This document shows, one piece after another, positions 42,709 through 51,289 of a DNA stretch of 64,000 bases. The position numbers and the translations under genes are program-made. Each line of letters opens with the position of its first letter. Position 1 is the first letter of the stretch. Below the pieces are notes generated by a model that saw only the letters and a program-made list of their open reading frames with translations, had not been told where the DNA came from and ran no database searches. The DNA is taken from NCBI RefSeq assembly GCF_900115295.1, contig NZ_FOVZ01000001.1:558001-622000 (forward strand). Reading direction: 5' to 3'. The DNA is from Sphingomonas sp. OK281 (GTDB lineage: Bacteria > Pseudomonadota > Alphaproteobacteria > Sphingomonadales > Sphingomonadaceae).

Positions 42709-42761
42709 TTTCCCCGCGAAGGCGGAGCCCCAGATTGGGCTCCCGCCTTCGCGGGAGAACA
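42709..42761. repeat. Family A inverted repeat
   Basis: GTTTCCCCGCGAAGGCGGAG and its near complement CTCCCGCCTTCGCGGGAGAAC. Confidence 0.88.
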
Positions 42762-42784
42762 TGAGAAGCGGAATGCGAAAAGGC

Positions 42785-42888
42785 ACCCCCCCGGCGAAGG
42801 CCGGGGCCCAATTGGCAAGGTGGTTGTAACGGAGAACTGCACTCAATTAGCAGCGTTTCCCAATTGGACCCCGGCCTTCGCCGGGGGG
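42785..42888. repeat. Family A long-loop inverted repeat
   Basis: CCCCCCCGGCGAAGGCCGGG with GCCCAATTGG, mirrored by CCAATTGGACCCCGGCCTTCGCCGGGGGGG. Same variant as the 20526 element. Confidence 0.88.
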
Positions 42889-42932
42889 GCTATTGATGTG
42901 CTGGCGAGCCACCCAACTTCCCCAGCGACAAC

Positions 42933-43709
42933 TCAAACCAGTTCAGCAACCCGCGCAGCCTTCGTCACCAGATCCGCATCCTCCAGCCGCCGCCACCCCG
43001 CCGGCCCCAGCACTTCCAGCGGCCGGTACCGCGTCTTGTATTCCATCCGTGGCGAACCCTTCACCCAGTATCCGAGATACACGTACGGCAGCCCAGCATC
43101 GCGCGCGCGCAGGATGTGATCCATAATGATGAAATTGCCTAAGCCCGGTCGCGCCGCATCATCGGCCGCAAAGAAGCTGTAGACCATCGACAGTCCGTCA
43201 GCCTGCCGATCGGTCAGGCAGGCGCCGATCAGCGCTCCCGGCACGCCGTCGACGCTAGGCTCGCGATACTCGACGATAACCGAATTGACCGGCGAATGCT
43301 CGATCATGTCGGCATAGTCGTCCTCGTCCATCCCCGCCATGCCGCCGCCCGGATGCCGCGTCCCGAGGTAACGACGCAGCAACTGGAACTGCTCGTCGGT
43401 CGCCCACGCCTTGCACGCGGTCACCTCGATATCGCCCAGCCGCTTGAGCAATTTGCGCTGCGTCGCGTTGGGCACGAATTCGTCGGTCACCACGCGGACC
43501 GAAACGCACGCCGTGCACCCCGCACAAGACGGCCGATACGCCACGCCCTGGCTGCGACGAAAGCCGATCCGCCCGAGCGCATCGTTCAACTCGTTCGCGT
43601 GCGGACCGGTCAGCTCGGTGAACACCTTGCGCTCCTGGCGATCCGGCAAATACGGGCAAGGCGCAGGGCTGGTGACGAAAAAGCGCGGGAAACGAAAGGG
43701 CGCGGTCAC
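42933..43709 (-). CDS. bpt: Aspartate/glutamate leucyltransferase (Bpt)
   Basis: 258-aa N-end-rule transferase that adds Leu to N-terminal Asp/Glu, marking proteins for ClpS/ClpAP. It has the paired Cys motifs [20 protein letters not shown] (first Cys) and [16 protein letters not shown] (Cys cluster), and ends with [23 protein letters not shown] start at 43707-43709 with AAGGA 11 nt upstream. Length agrees with bacterial ATE/Bpt proteins. Confidence 0.95.
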   Translation of the reverse strand: MTAPFRFPRFFVTSPAPCPYLPDRQERKVFTELTGPHANELNDALGRIGFRRSQGVAYRPSCAGCTACVSVRVVTDEFVPNATQRKLLKRLGDIEVTACKAWATDEQFQLLRRYLGTRHPGGGMAGMDEDDYADMIEHSPVNSVIVEYREPSVDGVPGALIGACLTDRQADGLSMVYSFFAADDAARPGLGNFIIMDHILRARDAGLPYVYLGYWVKGSPRMEYKTRYRPLEVLGPAGWRRLEDADLVTKAARVAELV

Positions 43710-43836
43710 CGAGCGGAAAGTCCTTCAGGCAGGCGCGATCAGCCGCGTCGCCCCGTATATGGCTGCCCTGCGGCAACGTGCAATCGGTTTACCACGAATG
43801 TCGGTTAACGCGGTAAATCACCGTATCAGAATGGGA

Positions 43837-45096
43837 TTATGCCAGCTCGACGGTCGACGTCTCATACCCGCCGGCCCGCAACGCGCCCACCAGCCGATCG
43901 AGATGCGCACGGTCGCGGAGCTCGCATTCGATGTCAGTAATCAGGCCCTTCGCCGGCAGCGTCGTGAAGACCCGCTGGTGATAGATCTCGATGATGTTGA
44001 CGCGTTCCTGGTCGAAGATCCGCGCGACATGGAACAGCGCACCCGGCTTGTCCTGCAACCGGATCCGGAGCCTTGCGAGGCGACCCGACCGCGCCAGATC
44101 GCGCAACAGCACGTTGGCGAGCAGCCGCGTATCGATATTGCCGCCGCACAATACGATCCCGACGGTCTTCCCCGCGAACCGCTCGGGATGCGACAGCAGC
44201 GCAGCGAGCCCGGCAGCGCCAGCCCCCTCGACCACCGTCTTCTCGATCTGGAGAAGCAGGCTGACGGATTCTTCGAGGCTGCGCTCGCTGACAAGGACGA
44301 TGTCGTCGACCAGTTCGGCGACGATTTTCGAGGTGATAGCACCCGGCTCCTTGACCGCGATACCCTCCGCCAGCGTATCGCCGGCGCAAGCCATGTCGGT
44401 GCCGTTGATGCGGTTGTACATCGACGGGAACAGCTCGGCCTGCACGCCGACGATCTCGATCGGGTGACCGCCGGCCTGCTGGCTGATCGCCCGCGCGACC
44501 GTCGACATGCCCGAGATAAGCCCGCCGCCGCCGATCGGGATGACCAAAGTATCGAGCTGCGGTACGTCCTCCAGCATCTCGATCGCGACCGTGCCTTGCC
44601 CCGCGATGACGCGCGGATCGTCGAACGGATGGACGAAGGTGAAGCCGCACTCGCCCTCTAGGATACGTGCGTGCGCATAGGCCGCGTCGAACGTCTCGCC
44701 GTGGAGCACGACGTTGGCGCCGTGCCCCTCGGTCTGCATGACCTTCACGGTCGGCGTGTTGGTCGGCATCACGATCGTCGTCGGGATGCCGAGCCGGTTC
44801 GCATGATAGGCGAGGCCTTGCGCATGGTTGCCCGCCGACGCGGCGATGACGCCCTTGGCGCGCGCTTCGGCCGACAGCTGCAACAACGTGTTGAGTGCGC
44901 CGCGCTCCTTGTACGCCGCGGTGAACTGGAGGTTCTCGAACTTCAGATACACCGTCGCGCCGGTCATCTTGCTCAGCGTCTTGCTGATCAGCGTCGGCGT
45001 GCGGACGATCGAGTCGCGGATCCGGTCATGCGCGACGCGGACGTCGTCGATCGAGACGGGAAGGGTGGGTGCCGCTACGGCAGCGTGGGTAGCCAT
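43837..45096 (-). CDS. ilvA: Threonine ammonia-lyase (threonine deaminase) with ACT domain
   Basis: 419-aa PLP enzyme converting threonine to 2-oxobutyrate for isoleucine synthesis or threonine breakdown. The PLP lysine lies in FENLQFTAAYKERGALN; the phosphate-binding glycine loop is IPIGGGGLISG. A C-terminal ACT domain (about 340-419: RLRIRLQDKPGALFHVARIF) suggests allosteric control by amino acids. ATG 45096 chosen: upstream codons are unrelated. A single short ACT domain is closer to the TdcB/catabolic-like group than to E. coli IlvA with two ACT-like modules. Confidence 0.93.
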   Translation of the reverse strand: MATHAAVAAPTLPVSIDDVRVAHDRIRDSIVRTPTLISKTLSKMTGATVYLKFENLQFTAAYKERGALNTLLQLSAEARAKGVIAASAGNHAQGLAYHANRLGIPTTIVMPTNTPTVKVMQTEGHGANVVLHGETFDAAYAHARILEGECGFTFVHPFDDPRVIAGQGTVAIEMLEDVPQLDTLVIPIGGGGLISGMSTVARAISQQAGGHPIEIVGVQAELFPSMYNRINGTDMACAGDTLAEGIAVKEPGAITSKIVAELVDDIVLVSERSLEESVSLLLQIEKTVVEGAGAAGLAALLSHPERFAGKTVGIVLCGGNIDTRLLANVLLRDLARSGRLARLRIRLQDKPGALFHVARIFDQERVNIIEIYHQRVFTTLPAKGLITDIECELRDRAHLDRLVGALRAGGYETSTVELA

Positions 45097-45153
45097 GCCC
45101 GACCCGCTAGACCATCTGGCGCGCATGGGAAACACCGCTTATGCGCGGACGCT

Positions 45154-46008
45154 ATGGCAAAACTGGCATTCATCGGAACCGGCGTCATGGGCGCGCCGAT
45201 GGCGGGACACCTCGCCGCGGCAGGGCATGACGTCACCATCTACAATCGGACTCAGGCCAAGGCGTTGGCATGGGCCGATAAATATGGCGGCAAGGTCGCC
45301 GACACGCCGGCCGCGGCGGCGAAGGACGCCGATGCGGTGTTCGCCTGCGTCGGCAACGACGACGATCTGGCCGGTGTCACTTTAGGCGAGGACGGCGCGT
45401 TCGCCGCGATGCGCGACGACGCCGTGTTCGTCGATCACACCACCGTCTCGGCCTCGATCGCACGACGGCTCGCGGGCGAGCGCGCGCTCGTAGTCGACGC
45501 CCCGGTGTCGGGCGGACAGGCTGGCGCGGAGAACGGCAAGCTCTCGATCATGTGCGGCGGTTCCGCCGAGGCGATGGCGAAGGCCGAACCTTTCATGCAG
45601 GCCTACGCCGCGCGCATCGTCCACGTTGGCGAGGCAGGCGCGGGCCAGACCACCAAGATGTGCAACCAGATCGCGATCGCCGGCGTGATCCAGGGCGTCG
45701 CCGAATCGTTGCGGTTCGCGCAAAATTCGGGGCTCGACCTCGACAAGGTGTTCGAGGCGATCTCGGGCGGGGCGGCGCAGAGCTGGCAGATGGTCAATCG
45801 CTGGCCGACGATGGCGAAGGACGAGTTCGACTTCGGCTTCGCGGTCGACTGGATGCGCAAGGACCTCGGGCTGGCGCTCGACGAAGCGCGGCGCAACGGC
45901 GCGGTGCTGCCGGTCGCGGCGCTGGTCGATCAATTCTACGCCGATGTTCAGGCGATGGGTGGCGCGCGTCAGGATACGAGCGCGCTGGTACGGAGATTGC
46001 CGAAGTGA
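45154..46008 (+). CDS. NAD(P)-dependent beta-hydroxyacid dehydrogenase
   Basis: 284-aa protein of the 3-hydroxyisobutyrate/tartronate-semialdehyde reductase family. N-terminal Rossmann loop IGTGVMGAPMAGHLAAAG, DAPVSGGQAGAENG is the substrate-binding signature, and the catalytic Lys is in GAGQTTKMCNQI. C-terminal helical domain ends ALVRRLPK. The gene overlaps the amidohydrolase by GTGA. Which beta-hydroxyacid it uses is not clear. Confidence 0.92.
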   Translation: MAKLAFIGTGVMGAPMAGHLAAAGHDVTIYNRTQAKALAWADKYGGKVADTPAAAAKDADAVFACVGNDDDLAGVTLGEDGAFAAMRDDAVFVDHTTVSASIARRLAGERALVVDAPVSGGQAGAENGKLSIMCGGSAEAMAKAEPFMQAYAARIVHVGEAGAGQTTKMCNQIAIAGVIQGVAESLRFAQNSGLDLDKVFEAISGGAAQSWQMVNRWPTMAKDEFDFGFAVDWMRKDLGLALDEARRNGAVLPVAALVDQFYADVQAMGGARQDTSALVRRLPK

Positions 46009-47729
46009 CCCCTCCCAAGATCCCGACAGCACCCCCCTCTCTTTCGGGAAGGGGAGCAGTATTGGCGCTTTCGGCGTTACTCCTCCCGACCCCCGCGCTT
46101 GCCGACGGGATCGTCGACAACGTCAACGGCATCACGGTCGCCGACGGCGGCCGCGTTATCCACTTCAAGGCGATCCTGATCGACAAGGACGGTCGCGTCA
46201 CGCGGCTCGTGCCGCCGGGCGAGGACGCGCCCAAGCTCAACCGCAAGGAATTGAAGAAGAACGCCGGCAAGCCGCTTTACGACTGGCGGATCGACATGGG
46301 TGGAAAGACGGTGCTGCCGGGCTTCGTCGACGCGCATGGCCATGTGATCGAGATGGGGTTCGGCGCTCTGTCGCTAGACCTGTCGATGACCAAGTCGCTC
46401 GACGAGGCCAAGTCCCGGATCGCCGCCTACATCGCCGGTAATCCAGACCGGAAGTGGGTGATCGGCCGCGGCTGGAATCAGGAGGCATGGGGGCTGGGTC
46501 GCTTCCCGACCGCCGCCGACCTCGAGTCGGTGTCGGGCGGCCACCCGATCTGGCTGTCGCGCGCCGATGGCCATGCCAGCTGGGCGAACCGCGAGGCAAT
46601 GCGCGAGGCTGGAGTCACCGGCTCGACCGTATCGCCGCCGGGTGGCCGGATCGAGAAGATCGGTGGCGCCCCCGCGGGCGTGTTCGTCGACGGCGCGCAG
46701 GCACTGGTCGAGAAGGTCGTCCCGCAACCGCTGCCCAAGGAGCGCGACGCCGCATTCCTGACCGCGCAGGGCATCCTGCTCGGCTACGGCGTCACCGCGG
46801 TCGCCGACATGGGCACGACGCTGGACGACTGGCTGACCTATCGCCGGATGGCGGACATCGGCGGGCTGCGCGTCCGCATCATGAGCTACGCGATGGGTGT
46901 CGAGACCGCGAGCCGGATCGGCGGCAAGGGGCCGACGCCGTGGCTGTACAACGATCGCCTGCGCATGGGCGGGGTGAAGCTCTATGCCGACGGCGCGTTG
47001 GGCTCGCGCGGCGCATGGCTGATCAAGCCCTATGCCGACGCACCCGGCCAGTCGGGGCTCGGTTTCCTCACCGACGACCAGCTTCAGAACCAGATGAGCC
47101 GTGCGGCGATGGACGGCTATCAGGTCGCGGTGCACGCGATCGGCGACAAGGCCAACCAGCTGGTGCTCGACGCGATCCAGGTCGAGAGCGAGACGTACAC
47201 CGGCGATCGCCGCTGGCGGATCGAGCATGCGCAGGTCGTCGCGCCCGAGGACTTGCCGCGATTCGGCAGGTTCGGGACGATCGCCTCAATGCAGCCGACG
47301 CACGAAACCAGCGACCGGACGATGGCCGAGGCAAGGCTTGGGCCGAACCGGCTGGCGGGCGCCTACGCGTGGAAATCGATGCTGACCAATGGCGCCAAGC
47401 TCGCATTCGGGACCGACTTCCCGGTCGAGAAGCCCGATCCGTTCGCAACCTGGGCAGCGGCGTTCACGCGTCAGGGTGCCGATGGTCAACCGCAGGGTGG
47501 CTGGCAACCGCAGGAACTGGTGACGCGCGAACAGGCGTGGTGGGCGATGACCGGGGCGGCGGCCTATGCCGGGTTCGCCGAGAAGCAGTTCGGTGCGCTC
47601 GCGCCCGGCCAGCGCGCGGACTTCATCGTCGTCGACCGCGACCCGACGACGGCCTCGCCGACCGACCTGCGCGCGACCAAGGTCAGCGAGACGTGGATCG
47701 GCGGCGAGAAGGTCTGGGTGCGCAAGTAA
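46005..47729 (+). CDS. Exported amidohydrolase (YtcJ-like)
   Basis: 574-aa amidohydrolase of the PF07969 (Amidohydro_3) group. The metal-binding HxH is in VDAHGHVIEM, the carboxylated/bridging region in MGGVKLYADGALGSRGA, HAIGDKANQLV and RIEHAQV hold the next histidines, and FGTDFPVE the final Asp. GTG 46005 overlaps the previous stop (GTGA). The start-proximal codons are a decayed family B repeat arm, giving TAPPSLSGRGAV before a hydrophobic LALSALLLPTPALA signal-like stretch. TTG 46062 with a GGGGAG upstream is an alternative start. Probably acts on N-acyl compounds; substrate unknown. Confidence 0.88.
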   Translation: MTPPKIPTAPPSLSGRGAVLALSALLLPTPALADGIVDNVNGITVADGGRVIHFKAILIDKDGRVTRLVPPGEDAPKLNRKELKKNAGKPLYDWRIDMGGKTVLPGFVDAHGHVIEMGFGALSLDLSMTKSLDEAKSRIAAYIAGNPDRKWVIGRGWNQEAWGLGRFPTAADLESVSGGHPIWLSRADGHASWANREAMREAGVTGSTVSPPGGRIEKIGGAPAGVFVDGAQALVEKVVPQPLPKERDAAFLTAQGILLGYGVTAVADMGTTLDDWLTYRRMADIGGLRVRIMSYAMGVETASRIGGKGPTPWLYNDRLRMGGVKLYADGALGSRGAWLIKPYADAPGQSGLGFLTDDQLQNQMSRAAMDGYQVAVHAIGDKANQLVLDAIQVESETYTGDRRWRIEHAQVVAPEDLPRFGRFGTIASMQPTHETSDRTMAEARLGPNRLAGAYAWKSMLTNGAKLAFGTDFPVEKPDPFATWAAAFTRQGADGQPQGGWQPQELVTREQAWWAMTGAAAYAGFAEKQFGALAPGQRADFIVVDRDPTTASPTDLRATKVSETWIGGEKVWVRK

Positions 47730-47738
47730 CCGCGCGGG

Positions 47739-48626
47739 TTACTGGCGCATCCGGATCAGCCCCTCCTGCGCGACGCTGGCGACGAGGCGCCCGTCGCGCG
47801 CGAAGATCTTGCCGCGATTGAAGCCGCGCGCATGGCCCGACCATGGGCTGTCGCAGGCGTAAAGCAACCAGTCGTCGGCGCGGAAGTCCTCGTGCAGCCA
47901 GAGCGAGTGGTCGAGGCTGGCGGTCTGCAGCCCCGGCGTGATCCAGTTCTTCCCGTGTGGCAGCAGCGCGGTGCCGAGCAGCGCCATGTCCGACGCGTAG
48001 GCGAGGATCGCACGGTGCATCGCCGGATCGTCGCCGATCGGCGCGACGAGGCGGAACCAGTTGGCGTAGTGCGGTTCCTGCGGTTCGGGATCGATCCAGC
48101 TGCGCGGATTGACCGGGCGCACCTCGATCGGTCGCCACCGCAGCATGTGCGCGCGAAATTTCTCGGGGATGCCGTCGATATTCTCGAGCCGCAGGTCGCG
48201 ATCGGAGCGCAGGTCCTCCGGCGGCGGCACGTCGGGCATCGCGTGCTGATGATGCAGCCCCTCTTCGGGCATCTGGAACGATGCCGCCATGTTGAGGATC
48301 GGCTGCCCCTTCTGCATCGCGATCACGCGCCGGGTGGCGAAGCTGCGGCCTTCGAAGTCGCGAACGACGCGGTAGACGATCGGATAGTCCTCGTTGCCCG
48401 GCCGCATGAAATACGCATGCAACGAATGCGCGGCCTTCGGGCCATCGGTCGAGCGTTGCGCGGCCTGGAGTGCCTGCGCGATCACCTGTCCGCCGAACAC
48501 GCGACCGACCCCGCCCGGCTGGCGCTTGCCGACGTAGAGATCGGTGTCGACCTCCTCGATCTCGAGCAGGTCAACGAGACCCTTGGCGAGCGCTTCGGGG
48601 GAAGTATCGGCAGTGTCCAAGTTCAT
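47739..48626 (-). CDS. tesB: Acyl-CoA thioesterase II
   Basis: 295-aa double-hotdog thioesterase. The N-terminal half has RVFGGQVIAQALQAAQRS and SLHAYFMRPGN, both TesB hallmarks; the second half has ASLDHSLWLHEDFRADDWLLYACDSPW with the catalytic Asp, and ends with KIFARDGRLVASVAQEGLIR. GGAGG lies 4 nt upstream of ATG 48626. It hydrolyses medium/long-chain acyl-CoA. Adjacent to fatty-acid genes with a repeat between. Confidence 0.96.
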   Translation of the reverse strand: MNLDTADTSPEALAKGLVDLLEIEEVDTDLYVGKRQPGGVGRVFGGQVIAQALQAAQRSTDGPKAAHSLHAYFMRPGNEDYPIVYRVVRDFEGRSFATRRVIAMQKGQPILNMAASFQMPEEGLHHQHAMPDVPPPEDLRSDRDLRLENIDGIPEKFRAHMLRWRPIEVRPVNPRSWIDPEPQEPHYANWFRLVAPIGDDPAMHRAILAYASDMALLGTALLPHGKNWITPGLQTASLDHSLWLHEDFRADDWLLYACDSPWSGHARGFNRGKIFARDGRLVASVAQEGLIRMRQ

Positions 48627-48636
48627 CTGACCTCCG

Positions 48637-48693
48637 TGTTCACCCGCGAAGGCGGGTGCCCAGACTGGGCCCCTGCCTTCGCGGGGGGACACC
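48637..48693. repeat. Family A inverted repeat
   Basis: GTGTTCACCCGCGAAGGCGGGTG pairs imperfectly with CCCTGCCTTCGCGGGGGGACAC. Lies between tesB and an acyl-CoA dehydrogenase. Confidence 0.88.
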
Positions 48694-48699
48694 CTATGG

Positions 48700-49827
48700 T
48701 CAATACCCCGCGGCCAGGGCCAGCCGGTCCGCGTGGAAGTTCGCATCCCCGAACATTTCGGCGAGCACGCGCGCGCGCTTCATGTAGAAGCCGATATCGT
48801 ATTCGTCGGTCATGCCGATCCCGCCGTGCATCTGCACGCCCTCCTGCACGCTGAGCGTCGTTGCCAGTGCGGTCATAGCCTTGGCGACCGACACTGCCTC
48901 GTCCGCGCGGTCGCTGCCCTGATCGAGCAATTGCTGCGCCTTGAGAACGGCAGCCCGCGCCACCTCCATCTCCGAATACAGATGCGCAGCGCGGTGCTGG
49001 AGCGCCTGGAAGCTGCCGATCAGCGTGCCGAACTGCTTGCGCTCCTTCATGTAGCCGATCGTCATGTCCATCGCCCCGCCGCCGACGCCGAGCAGTTCCG
49101 CCGAAGCGCCTGTCCGCCCTGCGCGCAGCAGGCGATCGAGCGGCGTGCGGCCCGCGTCGACCTCACCGATCACCGCGTCGGCATCGACCTCGACGCCCTC
49201 GAACTCAAGCCGCGCGGCCAAGCTCGAATCCGCGAGGCGTTCGGCGTTCGCGGAGAGTCCGGCAGCGTTCTTCGGCACCGCAAACAACGTGATGCCGTCC
49301 TTGTCGTCGGTGCTGCCACCGGTACGCGCGGCAACGATGATCAGGTCGGCGGTGTGGCCATGCGTGACGAACCGCTTGGCGCCGGTCAGCTTGAACCCGT
49401 TGCCCGAGCGTTCGGCGGTCATCGCCACGGTGTCGCGGTGCTTGGCGCCTTCGTCGATCGCGAGGGCGGCGACGGTCTCGCCGGCGATGATGCCGGGGAA
49501 CCAGCGCTCGGCCTGACCCGTGCCCTTCAAGGCCTCGACCGCCGCGACCGCGGTGGAGAGGAACGGGGAGGGCGACAGGTTGCGCCCGATCTCCTCCAGC
49601 ACCACGCCCGCCTCGACATGGCCGAGCCCGAGCCCGCCCTGGTCCTCGCCGATCAGGATGCCGGTAAAGCCCATCTCCGCGAACTGCTTCCACAGGTCGC
49701 GCGAGAAACCGGTTGCGTCGTCGGCATCGCGCAACGCCCGCATGTGGCTCACGGGCGCGTGCTCGGCCACGAAGTCGCGAATGGTGTCCTGAAGGACGGT
49801 CTGGTCGTCGTCTAGATACAGTGGCAT
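48700..49827 (-). CDS. Acyl-CoA dehydrogenase (first)
   Basis: 375-aa FAD enzyme that introduces the alpha-beta double bond in acyl-CoA. The N-terminal ILIGEDQGGLGLGHVEAGVVLEEIGRNL is typical; the C-terminal ends with MHGGIGMTDEYDIGFYMKRARV. The usual catalytic Glu of the family is not obvious in the middle/late segment, as is common in the shorter heterodimer-type ACADs. The neighbouring 393-aa ACAD may be its partner, since two different ACAD subunits often form heterocomplexes in steroid or branched acyl catabolism. ATG 49827 chosen. Confidence 0.93.
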   Translation of the reverse strand: MPLYLDDDQTVLQDTIRDFVAEHAPVSHMRALRDADDATGFSRDLWKQFAEMGFTGILIGEDQGGLGLGHVEAGVVLEEIGRNLSPSPFLSTAVAAVEALKGTGQAERWFPGIIAGETVAALAIDEGAKHRDTVAMTAERSGNGFKLTGAKRFVTHGHTADLIIVAARTGGSTDDKDGITLFAVPKNAAGLSANAERLADSSLAARLEFEGVEVDADAVIGEVDAGRTPLDRLLRAGRTGASAELLGVGGGAMDMTIGYMKERKQFGTLIGSFQALQHRAAHLYSEMEVARAAVLKAQQLLDQGSDRADEAVSVAKAMTALATTLSVQEGVQMHGGIGMTDEYDIGFYMKRARVLAEMFGDANFHADRLALAAGY

Positions 49828-49842
49828 GTCTTCGTCCTTCTG

Positions 49843-49959
49843 CTCCCTCGCCCCGTCGGGGAGAGGGTCGGGGAGAGGGGCTGTTGGGTCGGATCGCCCG
49901 AGCCCCCCTCTCCCGCCTACGCTTCGCTGCGGCACCCTCTCCCCGAAGGGGCGAGGGAT
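49843..49959. repeat. Family C inverted repeat (CTCCCTCGCCCCGTCGGGGAGAGG type)
   Basis: CTCCCTCGCCCCGTCGGGGAG and CTCTCCCCGAAGGGGCGAGGG form the ends; a CCCCCCTCTCCCGCCTACGC / GAGAGGGGCTG section lies inside. Ends right at the neighbouring stop codon. Confidence 0.85.
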
Positions 49960-51141
49960 TTAAGCCGGCAATTCCAAAATCCGCTTGGCGATGATGTTGA
50001 GCTGGATCTCGCTCGTCCCGCCCTCGATCGAGTTCGCCTTGGTCCGCAGCCACGACCGCGGGATCGCCCCGCCGCGCGACCGATCGCTGTCCCATTCGAG
50101 CGCATCCGATCCGCCCGCCGCCATCATCAATTCGTACCGACCCTTGTTCAGCTCGGTACCGTAATATTTCATCATGCTCGGCTGCGCCGGATGCGCCTTG
50201 CCCGCCTTCAGCTCGTCGATGAACTGCTCGGACATCGCCCCGAACGCCTTCGCGCGCACCTCGAACAACGCGATCGACGCGCGCAGCAATGGATCGGCCA
50301 GCCGCCCGTCATGCCCGAGCCCAACGGTGGCGATCGCGCCGTCGATCAGCGGGTTGCCGCCGCTCGACGCCAGCCCCATTCCCGAGATCATCTCGCGCTC
50401 ATGCCCGAGCAGGTATTTCGCGACGTCCCAGCCCTTGTTCTCTTCGTAGACACGGTTGACCTTGGGCACCTCGACATTGTCGAAGAACGTCTCGCAGAAC
50501 GGCGAATTGCCGCTGATCAGCAGGATCGGCTTGGTCGACACGCCCGGCGAGGCCATGTCGAACAGCACGAAGCTGATCCCGCCCTGCTTCGACGTCTTGT
50601 CGGTGCGGACGAGGCAGAAGATCCAGTCGGCCTTGTCGGCATAGGACGTCCATACCTTCTGCCCGTTGACCAGATAATGGTCGCCCTTGTCCTCTGCCGA
50701 GGTCGCGAGCCCGGCAAGGTCGGACCCCGCATTCGGCTCCGAATAGCCCTGGCACCAGCGGATCTCGCCACGCGCGATCTTGGTCAGGTGATCGAGCTTT
50801 TGCTCCTCGGTCCCGTATTTGAGCAATGCCGGCCCGAGCATCGAGATCCCGAACGAATTGAGCGGGTTGCGCGCCTTTATTGCCGCCATCTCTTCGCGCA
50901 GGATCTTCGTCTCCGCAGGCGACAACCCGCCGCCGCCATAGGCCTTTGGCCAATCCGGCACGGTCCAGCCCTTGGCCGCCATCTTGTCGAGCCAATCCTT
51001 CTGCGCCGGGCTCGAAGGCTTGAACTGACGCCCCCCCCAGCAGACGTCGTCCTCCGATCGCACCGGCTTGCGCATCTCGGGCGGGCAGTTCTCCGCGAGC
51101 CACGCGCGGGTTTCGGTACGGAAGGTATCGAGGTCGGTCAT
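49960..51141 (-). CDS. Acyl-CoA dehydrogenase (second)
   Basis: 393-aa ACAD. IRWCQGYSEPNAGSDLAGLATSAED is the signature of the FAD/acyl binding site; ANSIEGGTSEIQLNIIAKRIL is the C-terminal signature with the G-x-x-E/S motif. It is the longer partner of the pair. No clear catalytic Glu (base) position can be assigned by eye. ATG 51141 has a short spacer to the 3' end of a family C repeat; TAA stop is immediately next to the 49843 repeat. Confidence 0.94.
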   Translation of the reverse strand: MTDLDTFRTETRAWLAENCPPEMRKPVRSEDDVCWGGRQFKPSSPAQKDWLDKMAAKGWTVPDWPKAYGGGGLSPAETKILREEMAAIKARNPLNSFGISMLGPALLKYGTEEQKLDHLTKIARGEIRWCQGYSEPNAGSDLAGLATSAEDKGDHYLVNGQKVWTSYADKADWIFCLVRTDKTSKQGGISFVLFDMASPGVSTKPILLISGNSPFCETFFDNVEVPKVNRVYEENKGWDVAKYLLGHEREMISGMGLASSGGNPLIDGAIATVGLGHDGRLADPLLRASIALFEVRAKAFGAMSEQFIDELKAGKAHPAQPSMMKYYGTELNKGRYELMMAAGGSDALEWDSDRSRGGAIPRSWLRTKANSIEGGTSEIQLNIIAKRILELPA

Positions 51142-51161
51142 GATGGTCCTTTCTCCCTCTT

Positions 51162-51284
51162 GCTCCCTCTCCCCGTCGGGGAGAGGGCTGGGGTGAGGGG
51201 CTGTGGAACGGATCGTCCGAGCCTCACTGCCCCTCACCCGGCATCGCTTCGCTCAGCCACCCTCTCCCCGAAGGGGCGAGGGAT
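51162..51284. repeat. Family C inverted repeat
   Basis: CTCCCTCTCCCCGTCGGGGAG with GGGGTGAGGGGCTG, mirrored by CCCCTCACCCGGCATCGC and CCACCCTCTCCCCGAAGGGGCGAGGG. Between two CDS on the same strand. Confidence 0.9.
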
Positions 51285-51289
51285 CAGGT

